From positions 32,849,037 to 32,913,036 of the forward strand of contig NC_089777.1 in the NCBI RefSeq assembly GCF_040412425.1: a stretch of DNA of 64,000 bases. Direction: 5' to 3'. Numbering within the stretch: the stretch's first letter is position 1; every line of letters starts with the position of its first letter. Both the position numbers and the translations under genes were made by a program. The notes under the pieces are model-generated. The model was not told where the DNA came from. It saw only the letters and a list, made by a program, of their open reading frames with translations, and searched no databases. The stretch comes from Macrobrachium rosenbergii. Its lineage: Eukaryota; Arthropoda; Malacostraca; Decapoda; Palaemonidae. Of the stretch, positions 25,167-38,193 are shown in pieces.

Positions 25167-26194
25167 CCCTTAAGGGATGGGCTAATTATATATCATGCAA
25201 CTCCCAGACCAGGCAAACTTTAAGGTTGGCCAATTTAAGAAAAAGCACATCAATGGGAAATGAAAGATATGCAAATGCACATAGTGCAAGAAAAAATTCT
25301 AAAAAAATTTCCCTACCTTCCATGGGAAGTTGAAAATTACTATTTACAACGCTCTCTCACAAAACACTCATAAATTTTACCAAGTTATACATGTTTTTTC
25401 TAATAATTTATTTTATTTTATTTTGTAAAATTATAATTACAGCTCACACAATATCATAACAGATAAGAAATAAAATCAGTAACAAATTGTGAGCATATTT
25501 ATTATAAAATAATTACAGGCAGTCCCCAGTTAACGGTGGGCTCGGTTAATGGCGATCTGGCTTTACGGTGCTTGTCTAGTGACAAAAATCACTGATTTCT
25601 GCTGATAATTGGGTACTGGCGCCGATACATACCTAACAGAGGCGCCAATAACCGAAAATTGGCACTTTTCGGTGCTGATAAGCCCGAAAACCGCCGGAAA
25701 TCGCTGATTTTCGGTTATCATCACACCCCCAGAACAGAAGCCCCGCCGAGAACAGAGGCCTGCCTGTACATAAATTTACTGAGATTGGGAAATGCAATAA
25801 CTTTTTTGGGATTTATATATGTTTTTTCTAATATTTCTTTGCAAAATTACAATTATAACTAACATCATATCGTAAAAAATAATAACTAAAACCAACAGCA
25901 ATCCCTGGGTATGTTTATGAGCAAATAAATGAAAAGACATGGGAAAGAAAGGAGCAAGACATTCCCCCTTCAAGGCAAGAACAATACTAAATTCCATGAG
26001 ATGCCCACGACTGATTTGAGCTCAATTCTTTAATTGCCACAATTCATTTACGGGCCATTGAAGTACTGGAAACTCTTTCCCACTCGATACAGCCAAATCA
26101 TATGGCACGTAATATTAAGACTCCTCAGAGGGGATCCGTCCACCACCCAAAACCTGTTTTAGATCCTCTATTGAGGGGATCCGTCCATTAAGGG
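25167..26194. mobile_element. piggyBac-like non-autonomous element, copy 1
   Basis: It is flanked on both sides by TTAA (25,163-25,166 and 26,195-26,198). The ends are CCCTTAAGGGATGGGC and, inverted, CCCTTAATGGACGGAT. Near the right end a unit with GGGGATCCGTCCA and ACCCAAAACCTGTT is repeated. TTAA duplication with CCC ends is the piggyBac pattern. No transposase is visible, and a CAGGCAGTCC-type MITE is inserted at 25,516-25,766. The related copies are at 57.2 and 58.0 kb. Confidence 0.6.
25516..25766. repeat. CAGGCAGTCC-type MITE nested in the piggyBac-like element
   Basis: It starts CAGGCAGTCCCCAGTTAACG and ends with inverted CAGGCA, with TA on both outer sides. It shares end sequence with the elements at 26,305, 39,200 and 39,689. 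It is a Tc1/mariner-pogo-type non-autonomous element by its TA flanks and CAG ends. Confidence 0.6.
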
Positions 26195-26304
26195 TTAAAA
26201 TAACAACAATAATTCACATATGAAGATTTTTCAGTTATTCTTGCTCTACGTGCAGCAGCACTGAATGAACTATTAGCTACTTGCAACAGCTAATTATATA
26301 AGTA

Positions 26305-26543
26305 CAGGCTGTCTCTGGTTATCGGCAATCCAATTTTATGGCACTTGTCTAGCGACAACAATAACTGGATTTTCTGCGATGATAACCGGATTTTTGGCGC
26401 TGATATCCGCTTATCGGCTCCAATACACACCTAATGAAGGCGCCAATAAGCGCAGAAAATCGTTGATTTCAGGTTATCAGCGATTTTTGTTTATTGTCAC
26501 GCTGTCACGAACGGAACCCCTGCCGATAACCGGGGACTGCCTG
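26305..26543. repeat. CAGGCAGTCC-type MITE
   Basis: The ends CAGGCTGTCTCTGGTTATCG and, inverted, CAGGCAGTCCCCGGTTATCG form imperfect terminal inverted repeats, with TA on both sides. The interior is made of GATAACCG/CGGTTATC-like short inverted motifs and has no coding capacity. Confidence 0.7.
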
Positions 26544-26924
26544 TATACTAATGCGTACAGTGCCTGTTAATATGAAACTTAGTAAATATTCGATGGGCAT
26601 TTTAGAACAATAACAAGTTTGAGTATGTTGAATGCTTCAGCTATCGTGATCCCATGATAATTAAAAAATTTAACGATGATGATAATATAAATGAGATGAG
26701 AGAAAAGCATTCCAGGCTAATACACTAATTTGAATCACAAATTTTAAATGTTGCTATACTATGGTGAACTTCTTAAATCTAATTGCTGTTCCTTATGCTG
26801 TGCTCTATCATGTGATGATTTTATCCAAGTAACCAAACGAAGTTAAAAGCCAACTACAATAATATGCCAGGAGAAAGGGAAGTTGATGTCAATGTATTAT
26901 TTCCCAGAGTTTGTGATAATAATA

Positions 26925-27060
26925 ACTGGAATTGGAATATAAAATTTAGGCCAAAGGCCAAGCACTGGGACCTAAAAGGTCATTCAGCTCTGAAAATAAT
27001 GTTGAAACAACTGTTAAGACAGGGTGGAGAACAACATGGAAGGAAAAGAATGTAAATGTA
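26925..27060 (-). repeat. SINE with LINE-like 3' tail, truncated copy
   Basis: Read on the minus strand, the end (CTGAATGACCTTTTAGGTCC, then CAGTGCTTGGCCTTTGGCC, then TAAATTT) resembles the LINE tail at 7,885-7,949. Upstream it matches the longer copy at 55,270-55,590. It is 5'-truncated at about 27,060. Confidence 0.65.
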
Positions 27061-30000
27061 ACAATAATAATCATGAGGATAGCACAGGGGCTAATGAGGA
27101 AAACTGAGTAGTTCTAATGTATAAGTTGTCAACATTTTTAATAGTAGCATACTGGTTGTCAAAAATTTTTAATAGTAGTCTACTTTTAAGGTCGGTCAAC
27201 TGGTACTTTATTCAAGGAACACACTGATGAACATCTTGCATGTTTATCATTTTATTGTATGGTATTTTTTGGCTTCAATAAAGAATTATCACCATTACAA
27301 ACTAACCATCCCCATGGATGCATTTTCAATTTAATAGCATATCACCTGCATAATGTAATTTTTAACCTTTTTCGGAGCACTACATAAACGGCAACTCAGT
27401 TTAGAAAGTCTTTCTTTGAATATTTCATCTGAATGTTGCCAGGATATGCTGTATGAATGTAGCCATTACCACTAGCTGACATATGACCAACAGTAATTTT
27501 TCAAAGCATTTTTTGGTTTCACTATTGAAGATATGGATTTTTTTTATTAATAAGCATATGTCTGTATTTATTTAAGATGAATTGACAAACATGCCCCTAT
27601 ATTTATATCCCTGAATTTTATATTTTGTGTACTGAGTTACCTCTCAAGTTGTTTTGTATGCCCGGAGTCTTTTCACACTTACTTTTAGTATACTGTGTTA
27701 TACTTCACTGTTCATCTTACCTTAAAAGATAACCACAACTTTCATTAGAGTAAATTCAAAAACATTATATGAATATATCAGGAAACAAAATCCAGTAAAA
27801 AAAAAACTTATTTAAACACATCTACCTTAAAACTGGAGCCTCTTGTGCAAAAAAAACCATTGTCTCCTAGAAATTTGGTAAGCGATACTGGGATTGATAA
27901 TGTTAAAACCTGTAATCAGGGTGGGTTGAAGTATATCAAATTATTATCTGACTAATGTAGGAAATCATGACATTAAAAGTGCCATTCACAATAGCTGGGA
28001 TATATAATTTGTTTGTTACCTTTCAGGAGGAAGGTGATGGAATTACATTACAATATATATAAGGAAAAATATGTTAATGATTTCCTTTTGCATGAGTTGG
28101 AGTGGTTCTTCCAGAAAGAAATGCTTCTGTGAGACTGCAAACTTAACATACTACAGCTTCTCCCCTACTTACTACCATTTATACTTATTACCAAAAAATA
28201 TACTGCATAACTTGAAAAAATAAGATCATGGCATAATATAAAAATATGAGACCCACACCAATAAATACCTATCAAAGGTTAATAACACCTGCTTACTAAG
28301 GCTTAGGAAGAAAAACTGGATTACATGAAAAAAAAAAATAATGCAAAGTAACTAACGCATACCTTTCATGCGGAACACAACATAAATGCATGTAAAAGTT
28401 AACTACAATGAACATAAACTAACCACTGAATTCCAGTTCACCACTCATGAGCTAAATAATATAAAACAGTGAACTTATTCTCCAAATAAAACAAATTTAA
28501 TCAATAAATATAAATAAAAATAAAATATATACCATGAACACTTTAACAAAATACTGGAACAATTGGTATCAACAACAAATGAAGCATTGCTCTCAGAGAA
28601 CACACACAGAGTGAAGCAGGTAACTGATAGGTGGCTGAACTTTCACGTGGCTCACACAACTGCAGTGTCTGGGACATCAGAAGCCCACATACATAAGAGT
28701 GATGGATTTGTGATGAAAGAAAAAATAATAAACTTATAAAACTAATACATAAGTACTATAACTAAAAACTTTGTGAGACATAAAAGAAGATGCATAAATA
28801 TAACTGCTAACATATACCTTATATGGTGCTTCCCACATATACACCCATTCCAATTGATGTCTACTGGTTGGTAATATCACTGATCAGTAGTTAGAAATAT
28901 CTGTATTACTATTTGCTGATTTAACAGGACTGAATACCATATGCCTTACAAGGCTGGGTGAATTGCTTGTTCTTATGAAAGAATGATCATGACAACCAAT
29001 AACACCTTGGTACTAAAGGTTCTTTACCATGCTTCAATTTTCACCTCTCATTTAGAACAAATACAATTCAGTTATCTTATTGAACCAATTTGTTTTAATG
29101 AGATATCAGTGTTTTGGTTTTAATAACTAATAAATAACAAAACACTGTATTGTGGATGAAGATGCAGAATAGTTAAAAGTATCCTAGAGTCCAAAATTTC
29201 AGGCTTTTCAGAAATAACCTACATAATTACAGAATGAAGCTAAAGGGAAATGAAAAATTTTTTTTTCATGAAAACTCAGTCTTAGGGACCAACACATCAT
29301 TCAAGTGCTACAATCCATCTAAAAAATGTTGGCAATGAGTATAAACTGAACTAAAAGTTTACCTCTAACTTCAAACCTAACAGGGAATGTCACAGTGAGT
29401 ACCGTGTACTCTAACAAGTGAGACAGAAGTAGGGAGCAGCATTTCTCCATCAAACTTAGATGTACAGACATCATCCTGGAGAGTGTCATACAGCAAATGA
29501 TATTGGAAAGAAAGGATGGATACAATGGTGAGAAAAGTTGAGACCAAGCATTCACTGCTACCACAGGATATAACAGCTGTGCATCATTTCCCAGACATAT
29601 TACAAATTGTATAACATTCCCAGAAGTCTGCTTCAAACATTTCAATAACCAAATGTTCAGAGCTGATAAACCACGACCTCTAATCTATTGGACTGAGCTT
29701 AATTTTGGTTAACACCAGTTAAAATCTCTGGTCTGGACAAGAAAAGACAAGAAAAACTTCTCCAGGGGCCTTTGGTTCCTCTACACATAGGTGAACCAAT
29801 CTGGCAGGGCCAAGAGAAGGAACACTTGTTTCTAAATATGAAGCAGGAGTGATGAAATGTAAATTGGAGTAGTGGCGCACCACTTGAGGAGTACAGAAAC
29901 TAGCTCTGCTAAAACAAAAAGGCATAGTTAAAAAAGGTCTTACAAACTGTCATATCAAAGAATACCAACCAGAAGAACATTCGTAGTTCTCTGGTTGACA

Positions 30001-30419
30001 TTTGGTAATCATCCCTCCATATCTGAAGCAAATGGGATTAGCTAATCACTATCACAGACAAAAAGCAGAGAAAATAAATGGTAATGCTGGCATAAGGTCA
30101 AATACCTGTCCATGCACTGTGGTGACTGTCATTTTTCCAAGGGACTGTAGCATCCAGAAAATTCAACTACCACGAATGTGGACTAATTATAAGTAAGTTT
30201 GTAAGACAAATATAATTAGGATACTATTCCCAACTCAATCATGGTAACAAATTTAATAATGAAAAAACAAAACCCAAAAAATACCTACAAGAATTCAAAT
30301 AAAATACAAACAGTAAAGTTCTGATACTTTAGGAGACCATACCAAGAAAGTCTACAGTAAAAACTAATTACAAAAAAATTAAGACAAAAATACATGAAAA
30401 AGACCCAAAACTACATTAC

Positions 30420-30523
30420 CTGTTTTCGTGGTTTGAGATTGTCTTTCCAGTCTCGCACTTCGCGCTGGTATTCCTCATCCTGACACTTAAGTTTGTAAGT
30501 TTCATGTTCCATTAACATTTTTC
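30420..30523 (-). CDS. slik: SLK-like kinase, exon 12 of those seen
   Basis: It encodes KMLMEHETYKLKCQDEEYQR and ends NLKPRKQ, part of the second PKK/coiled-coil region. The donor is GTAATG. The first two bases complete an Arg codon begun in the previous exon, so the junction reads QNEK-R-K-MLMEHET, as in SLK proteins. Length is 104 bp. Charged heptad-like sequence suits the dimerising coiled coil. Confidence 0.92.
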
Positions 30524-30664
30524 CTACAAAAAATAAAGAACATAAGCCTTGAACTTGCTTACAACAGCATACTGATTTGTACAAGTTAATTCTAATTTTC
30601 ACGTTTGAAAAAGGCAACAAATCATGGAGCAAACAAGACGGAACTCTAAAAGCATCCTACTTAC

Positions 30665-30800
30665 GTTTTTCATTTTGCAACTGCTCAAGTTCTTTAGCAG
30701 TGGCTTCTGAGGCTGCTTGAAGTTCCTCTAGCTTATGCCTGTGTTTCTGTTCTGCACGACGTTTCTCTGCCTCATATCTTCGTTTTTCATTTTCTTGGAA
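30665..30800 (-). CDS. slik: SLK-like kinase, exon 11 of those seen
   Basis: 136 bp, starting FQENEKRRYEAEKRRAEQKH and ending ELEQLQNEK plus one base of a split codon. It is a highly charged coiled coil typical of the C-terminal PKK repeat of SLK/STK10. Donor GTAAGT; acceptor AG at 30,801-30,802. A 141-bp intron separates it from the next exon. Confidence 0.93.
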
Positions 30801-31165
30801 CTGAAGAAAGAAAGCATTAACTTTACTAAATTTAATCATCAATTAGAGTATGTTAAATTTTTTAATTGTCGTACATGAAGTAAAAAGGTCAGTTTTAGGT
30901 CTTAAATCAAATAAAGGTGGCACTTCCCAAACCAATCAACAGGTACCCTTCAACACAATAGATGGCAAACTACAACTTACCAAGATAAACAAAAATTAAA
31001 GTAATATCAGCTCAAACAATAATACTTGATATCCAGTGATATGCATTTATATATTTACTAGCACAAGAAAAATTTTCAATACCGCTTAAAGTGCTTGATA
31101 CAAGGCACAATGAAGGTAATGCATCACTATAAGGGACGTGACAGCTACTGAAAAATTTTTCCCAC
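30801..31165 (-). other. Short intron
   Basis: 365 bp with AT-rich sequence and a normal GT-AG boundary; I see nothing else in it. Confidence 0.85.
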
Positions 31166-31300
31166 CTTTTTGAGTTTATCTTTTTCATCTTCTTGAGAAT
31201 CTGGAAGATGTGTGGTGCTGATTCGCATACTCTCACGGAACATTAATTCTCTTGCTTTCATTTCTTGGCGTATCCTCTTTGGCAACTGTCTCCTTTCAAC
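31166..31300 (-). CDS. slik: SLK-like kinase, exon 10 of those seen
   Basis: 45 complete codons in phase 0: VERRQLPKRIRQEMKARELM, then FRESMRISTT and DSQEDEKDKLKK. The RRQLPKRIR-EMK-R-MFRESMRIS block is one of the most conserved signatures of SLK/STK10 C-termini and made the assignment firm. The donor is the weaker GTGGGA. The exon lies in the second PKK repeat. Confidence 0.95.
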
Positions 31301-34300
31301 CTGTAATGGAAAAAGGTTGAACTTTTCTGCATAGAATAGCTTGATTGATTGAGCAATTATGGATTATGTAGAGGCACTAAAATAGCTTGAGAGTATCTTA
31401 ATTCTCATTAGCATCATTATCACATCAGATTCTCCATTGTAAAGTCACACATGAAAACTTCATACAAATCATATACTGTACATCATCCACCTTTGAGGAA
31501 AAGGTAAACGTTAAGAGCAGCATATGATGAATGTGGGGTTGGAAATGTTGATGATACCAACCTGTTGATGAAACAGGCCTTGAAAGTGAAGGAAATGACA
31601 CAAGCAGAAATTGTACCATACAAACTAATTTTTAAAGATATAAAAAAGGCACACAGAAATCAGAAAGTATTTCTCAAAGGACAAATCTAGAACCCTAGCC
31701 TCTCCTTCTGCCCTTTCCTTCGCAGAAGCTCCGAGACCAGCCACCCCTACTCCTCCTTCTCCCGTAGGACAAGAACTGCATCACCAAGTTCGTGCGGCAT
31801 CTTCATCATCATCATTCAATACTGCCGAGTCTTAGTGTGAGACTTTGGTAGAAGTGGATATCTAGTATTAGCATACCTTTATATATATATATTTTCATAG
31901 GTTAGTGGTGTTTTTCTTTAAATTACAGCAAGAGTTTTTTTTAAATAGTAATATTTAATAAATCTAAATTTATGTACAGTATCAAAAATACCACAGCACT
32001 GTACAGGTACAATACATGTACAATGTGCATTCTCTCCCTTTCTTTCTCTGCCTATACTGAAGTCTATTGCTGATACTTGTCCTGTTCACTACAAAATCAT
32101 GTATTGTACAGTACTGTATTGTATATACTTTGGTTACTACCCAGCCATCTTTGTTAATAACCAATTGTCTAGGTTGAATACCTGTAAAATTTATGGTTAA
32201 CAACACACTACAGTACTGGAACAAGTTTTGAGAAGTCAAGAGTTATTTGCTGATTTTCGATTTTTGCAGGGACTGGCACCTCTCACTCATGAACTGCAAG
32301 GGATAACTGTACTTCTCCTGCCGAGTTTTATTCTTCTGAGTATTTAAAGCATTGTGAAAAATGAACTGTAAATAATCACAAGCGCATCACTGTCTCTACT
32401 TTTAACTTACTGCTTTTCTTGTCTCAATATAAAGATATGATGTGTGCATGTGGCAGGGAAGGTTGGGGTCAGGAAGGACCCCCAAAGGTTTCAACCCACT
32501 ACCTAGTTTTACATCCTTGTCTACATGCATTAATTCTTTTCTTGACAGCCTCATTTTATAGTGCATCCTACTTCACTGATATACAGTAAACCCCCCTGTA
32601 TTTGCAGTCTCATGACTCATGGAATCACCTGTTCGCAGATTTCTCTATGGAACATATATACGAATTATTAGCTGAAAATTTGCCTATTTGCAGTATTTTT
32701 CACTGAGAAATATTCACTAATTACTGTATTTTCATATAATTTTCATGACTAAATGCACTTTTTGTGATAAAATTATTAAAATATTCAAGTACCCAGGTAG
32801 TGCTCGAGTTACGATAATTCGGTTTTGCGATGGGGTAAGCAATTAATACTTATAAGACAGTATTTATAAAATATTTTTAAATTTCGTGCAGGCAGCAGCG
32901 AGAGAGACCAAATTACAATAGACCAACTTCTTTTCCTCCATCTCTTTATCCCATCTTCTAGTTAAAAAGTAAAAGAGAATGATAAAAGTATTGTCAGTAA
33001 AGTTATACTCGTGTAAATATGTACAGCCATGAATAACTGAATGAGAAGCTGTTATTTTACTTATAACCGAATCAGATAACAACAGCTGTTTAGCTTGTAT
33101 TTCAACCATCTTACAGTAGTAAACAATTACAGTAGTTAGAGTACAGATGACATTAAGTAGAATAGGACCGATATATTTTTACATTATACCCTTATTCAGT
33201 ATGGATAAAAGATCGGCAAGGAAATGTACTGCTAAATTTAAGATGCAAGTTGTAGCTGAAGCTGAGAAAACAATGTTCAAGCTGCTATGACTATAAATTA
33301 TTGTGCATTGGTAACATGGATGAAGCTCAACCATAATTAAAATTGGAGAGAAAGTATTTTCATCAAAACTACTGGGCATGAAAGAACACATATTACTGCT
33401 ATTTTTATGCCAATAATCGATACTACGTAAAGCTCGTATTATGTTGAAATCGAGTGAAAATAGCAAACAGAATCTTGATTTTTTTTTTTTTTTACACAAA
33501 ACAAACATGCGCCAAAATGGCCAATGTCATCTATTAACGTATTTAAGTTGCATTTCAACTTAAAAACACTTTGTATAACGAAAAATAACCTTGCCCCATA
33601 TAAAATAAAGTATCTAGAGATTCATTTACGCTAACTAGAAGCAAGAAAAGTGCTCTGAAATTAGTTAAATACGGCGAAATAAACTTACCACGTAATCGAT
33701 TTACCAAACCAAAACTTGATCACTATGATCGCAATTTATAATGCAAAAGCAACATAAGAATATATATAATATTACTGGATACAGTGAATTAAAGCACAAC
33801 ATTTTAAAAGATCCATGAAAAAGATGCATATTCGTTGTTAATGTTTGTATGACATTATGTGAATATAGAGTACACATTCCAGATATGTTTTTTCCAACAA
33901 ACAATGGGTTTTTTAGAACCTAACCCCATTGTAATTGGGATAATACCTGCATATGCATTGTTAGTTTTTTGTGTTTGAATTATCAAAATACGCAGTTCTA
34001 AGTGTTTTTAGAAGGGTTCCAAGTATTTGCGGATTTTAGCTATTTGCAGGGAGCATGTGGTACGCATCCCCTGCAAATACGGGGGTTTACTGTATAGTAG
34101 TGTTATTAACCTTGTTTCTTTCTCCTTTCCTTAGTATTTCCTCACTACCACAACTATTTAAGATGATTTAAAACAAACTTCTTCAAGGAACTGTGCATGT
34201 GATTTGTCATATATAGCAATAAAAAATGTGTTTTACTGTCAATGTTGTATTAGCACTACATTTCCTTTATACAGGGACTGCACCAAAAATGGTGGCTATT

Positions 34301-35203
34301 CACTTACCTTGTGTTAAATATGACAGGACAGAATAATATCTTAATACAGTACCTCTAGGTCTCATTCGTTTTGTAGAGATGACTGCTGTAATCCCCTTAT
34401 GTTGTTACTTTAACCTTAATTCAAGAATTTTGTAATTTTATTCTTTATCATGGGACTTCAGCATTCACGGTAATTTCTCAAATATGTGCAAAATATGCAA
34501 AAATAATGAAGAATCAAACCATTTTTGCTTGGATTTGGTATAATTGTTGATAACCCTCTTGAGAATTGAACCTTGAACATCTACTGATCTCTGCTTGTAC
34601 CCCATCACAACTGATGATAAGTTAGTTAATACTTATGTTATGTGCAAGATTTTCCAAGCTCTGACAGATTTGGAGAGATCACAAAACATGATATTACAAT
34701 TTTCTGTAGAGCTGTGATTCATAAACAAACCAACAAATAAAAAATGGTAAGAAAAATTCTGTGATGCAGAGAGAAACGGCCTAAAAGAAAATTTTGTTCC
34801 CAATTTCATTACATATGGATAATTTAGTTTTTTAGTTTTAGAACCAAGCATTACATTCTCTCCAAATCTGATGATACTGATTAAAACGATAATCTAGTTT
34901 TTTTAATTTTAGAACAAAGCATTCAATTCTCTCCAAATCTGATGATGCTGATTAAAAGAGCTTTAACAAAACAAAGCTTTAAAACTTCAACTCCTGCAGG
35001 TCTTGCCCTATCTATTACTGGACCAAGCAGAATTTTCATCTTTATTGTACCTTTTAGGTTCAAGAAAATAAGTCTGCACCCATCACAAAGATGGATGTTC
35101 AACTTCTTCAAGGTGCATATTCCTGAATTTCCTGCTTTCAAATAACAAAAAGCAATAACTTGACAATATAGTGATGGCTGTATTAGCAAAACAAGTAATT
35201 TAC
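31301..35203 (-). other. 3.9 kb intron with pogo-like element
   Basis: It contains the TA-flanked pogo-like element at 32,584-34,092. The flanks 31,301-32,580 and 34,095-35,203 show only short chance ORFs and AT-rich sequence; I recognise no gene. Confidence 0.7.
32584..34092. mobile_element. pogo/Tigger-like DNA element, 1.5 kb, decayed
   Basis: Terminal inverted repeats CAGTAAACCCCCCTGTATTT and CAGTAAACCCCCGTATTTGC sit inside TA duplications (32,582-32,583 and 34,093-34,094). CAGT-ACCCCC ends with TA are the pogo/Tigger pattern of Tc1/mariner. At about 33,199-33,300 (+ strand) a broken reading frame gives DKRSARKCTAKFKMQVVAEA followed by EKT, like the N-terminal helix-turn-helix start of pogo/CENP-B-type transposases. 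The rest of the transposase is not recognisable. A related copy is at 62,805-63,308. Confidence 0.65.
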
Positions 35204-35287
35204 CTGCTGCCTTTTGACTAGCTCCTCCTCTTTTTGCTGGTTGACTCGTTTTACCTGCTCCAATTCTTTTTCGTGTCGTACCAACAT
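35204..35287 (-). CDS. slik: SLK-like kinase, exon 9 of those seen
   Basis: 28 codons in phase 0: MLVRHEKELEQVKRVNQQKE followed by EELVKRQQ. It is coiled coil joining the two PKK repeats, and continues in frame into VERRQLPKR. Donor GTAAAT; acceptor after CTTTGC. The ATG inside is not a start; it is an internal Met. Confidence 0.93.
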
Positions 35288-37638
35288 CTGCAAAGATAAT
35301 ACTGGAATCAAAACACAATCTATATCCCTATGTCTATAAATAATTAAATATACTGTAAAGGTTGCAAGGCAAAAGGTGAACGAAGGACCAAAGACTAGCC
35401 ACCTAGAGAAGAGCAATATGAAGGTATAATGTGTTTTTATAACAGACAAATTTACTCTGGAGCAATTCACCAATAAGTAAAAGAGGTAAAGTCAACGAAA
35501 ATCTTACGAATATATGAAAACCAGATAGTGGTCCTATTGTCCAAGTTGACAACAAAGATAATATCACACAATACCCATACGACAGGAACCTGTGGCTGAA
35601 AGGTCTGGTAAAAGATGAAACCTACTCAAAAAGGTTGCTATGCTTTAATCTATACCAAAAAAAGATGAAATATTACATTATTTGCTCACAGCAGATCAGA
35701 AGAATTATGGAATAAATTTTAAATCATATACTAATGCAGGGTTACAATGTCTATGACAGATATGAAATCCATTCATGTCAGAGATTTGGACATAACCACA
35801 AAAAAATACTGGAGGATTTGTATGCCAAGTGTGGGAAAAGTAACAGGTTAAAGGACTGTAAATCAAAGAAGACAAAGTGTACATTTTACCTAAGTCTGAA
35901 CATATTTGACATTAGTTATTCATAATATATGACCAAGTGACCTCACTACAAAATAAAACTTTCAAGCCCAACCCTAAAACATCTAAAATATTTGGAACTG
36001 AAGTGTTTCATCAATTTCCTAACATGAATAGGCTTATTCTAAAGAATGGTTTAACCCTAAAAACCAATAATCTTTAAAAATTCGATTTGCTGAAAAAATT
36101 GGAACTTCGTGTAGGGTTCAAGAATGTGTCCACGAAATATTATGCAAAATTTGCCTATTTCTCTAGTTATGGCCTAAAATGTAACAATAACTATAACCCA
36201 TAAAACACCAGTAGCGCAAAATGATTTAGTCTGGTATAGTTTTTGCGAATGGAATGTTAATGTCAATAATATCCTAGTTTTTGGTTATTCCTAGCCATGA
36301 CAACGCATACCATGACGCCGACTGACGCACTGTACGAGTTGCCTATAAGAGCCAGAAGGACACGTTTTTCATGCATTTTCTAAGACTGTTTTTTCAAAAA
36401 AGGTCCAAGAGTTCATTTGCTTCTAGAATGAAAAGCCAAAAAAGTCCAGGCTAGAAGAAAGAGTTCAAGAAATTACCATTGGAGCGACGGAGAGAGAGAG
36501 AGTTGTCGCCATCAAACGGCATAGCGATCTCTGCTGATCCACCCCTAAACGCCTCACTACCAAAGGGCAAAGATATTTTAGAAAAAGAAAGCAGTAGCTC
36601 GGAGGCTGATATTATAGACGATCCTTAAAATGATTAATAAGTGAAGCAAGACTTGATGAATTACAATCACGAATCCCTAATTGTGAATGTAAAGTAATTC
36701 CCAGTCCATTTGATGGATTCTTTTCATCCCTAGAGTAATACCTTGCAGCAAGATCAGACAGGGGACCAGGAACCTAAAATTTATAAGAATGTGTCTTAGG
36801 CACATAAATAATCAATTAATATTCTTATTTATAATCATTTTGCATTAATTAATACCCAAAAATAAAAATTAAAACCATAGAATTAATTGTAACACAGTCT
36901 TTGAAGTCCCTTTTACTTTTTTATGTAACTAAAACTTTGAAGGCCCGTTTCTAAGTTTTTCGCCTTTAAAATGCATCTCAGTATTGGACCAATCTAAATG
37001 AAATTTTAAATATAACATTGGTACAAAGCCGATTTTTAATATTTTGAGTTTCTGATTTTTGGCAATTTTTTTTCTGTAAATTTTCCGGGAAAATTTCTTA
37101 AAAAAAAAATTCATATCTCAAAATAATTGAAAAAATCAAAATCCCCGGCTTTGAATAAATACGTGGTTCAAATTTATCACAAAAACCAAAAAGCAAAGGA
37201 GGAGATGCATTTTGAAAATGGCCATTTTTGGCCGCTGCTCTGAAGGTCAAACAAAAATTTTTCCCCCAGAAGTTCCACACAATATCCTTTAACAAACCCC
37301 TTGTATCAACAACCTGTCGTTAAAAAAGTCGGAAACCGGCCGATCCCCTTAATCTAGTTTGATTTATGACAATTTGGCTAAAGAGCCAGGCACTAAGACT
37401 GTAAACAATACATTTGTGGTGAAACAAATACTGTACTTCTTATTCATATATAATCACATCATAAGTTTTCTTTTATTAATTCCACATCCTCTGCTTGTGT
37501 ATGATGCTTTTCATCTTGCATTACTTTCTCCCTTACAAGGCTTCCACAACTGAATATGTCAGTTTAACATCTTTTACATTGTACAATAGGGTGCTATTAC
37601 TTTCAGTAAAATAAGAATAAATTCACATTTACACAAAC
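35288..37638 (-). other. 2.35 kb intron, partly unclassified repeat
   Basis: 35,288-36,030 is plain AT-rich sequence. 36,030-37,350 differs in character and may be a mobile element (listed separately). The short ORFs here look accidental. Confidence 0.6.
36030..37350. repeat. Unclassified, possibly repetitive block
   Basis: The right part has homopolymer-rich text ending GGAAACCGGCCGATCCCCTT before TTAA. The middle (36,410-36,630) has a locally less AT-rich stretch in which an open frame reads SADPPLNASLPKGKDILEKE and on to SSSSEADIIDDP. I found no matching inverted end and cannot name it. It could be a decayed transposon or a chance composition island. Confidence 0.3.
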
Positions 37639-37833
37639 CTGGTGTCGCTGAAGGAAAAATATATCCTTAAGTTGTCTTTTGGATAACTGATGTTTCTCAT
37701 GTAAATGACGCTCTTCCATCTCCCAGAGAGCTGATTCACGTGACCTTAACAGCTGGTGCTTTTGCTGCAAGAATTGCCTCTCAAGGAGTGCAATCCTCTC
37801 TCGATGATCATCTCCAAGACGTTTTAGAGACAC
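37639..37833 (-). CDS. slik: SLK-like kinase, exon 8 of those seen
   Basis: 65 codons, phase 0: VSLKRLGDDHRERIALLERQ, then FLQQKHQLLRSRESALWEME, then ERHLHEKHQLSKRQLKDIFF and LQRHQ. The RE-ALWE-EERHLHEKHQL-K-QLKD-FFLQRHQ pattern is the diagnostic core of the SLK/STK10 PKK domain. Coiled coil, many Gln/His/Arg. It joins in frame to MLVRHEKELEQ. Confidence 0.96.
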
Positions 37834-38193
37834 CTAAAAAATATGCATATTTTTTTAACGAGGCTTTATTATCTGACTAATATATATATCACTTATAAAT
37901 TTACATTGAGAGTTGGAAAATTTTGGAAAAAACATGAAAAAAGGGATTATTTGTAAACCTTTCTATCCATTAGCAATTCTAAAAGAATGCAAGAATGTTT
38001 TCCCAAGTATTCTTTACATAAATCATATTGTTAAAATACAAAAGACATCTGTGCATGAATAGAGGCTGTAGGAGAACATTTCCCTGGCACAAAATGAGAA
38101 AAACTGTTTGACTTCAAATACAACGCATAAGGGGTTTTTGTTCAAGTTCATTTGCATTTCCAGTTAATACTGTTTTCATGCATAAAACCATAC
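37834..38193 (-). other. Short intron
   Basis: 360 bp of AT-rich sequence with GT-AG ends and nothing else recognisable. Confidence 0.85.

Larger units (their letters stand above)
18009..30419 (-). other. Last intron of SLK-like gene, 12.4 kb
   Basis: It contains a 28-bp tandem duplication (18,563-18,618), a LINE fragment (20,040-20,940), a decayed DIRS-like element (21,450-24,900), a TTAA-flanked element (25,167-26,194) with a nested MITE, another MITE (26,305-26,543) and a SINE (26,925-27,060). I see nothing assignable at 18,620-20,040, and 27,060-30,419 is unassigned AT-rich sequence with only short chance ORFs. Confidence 0.75.
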
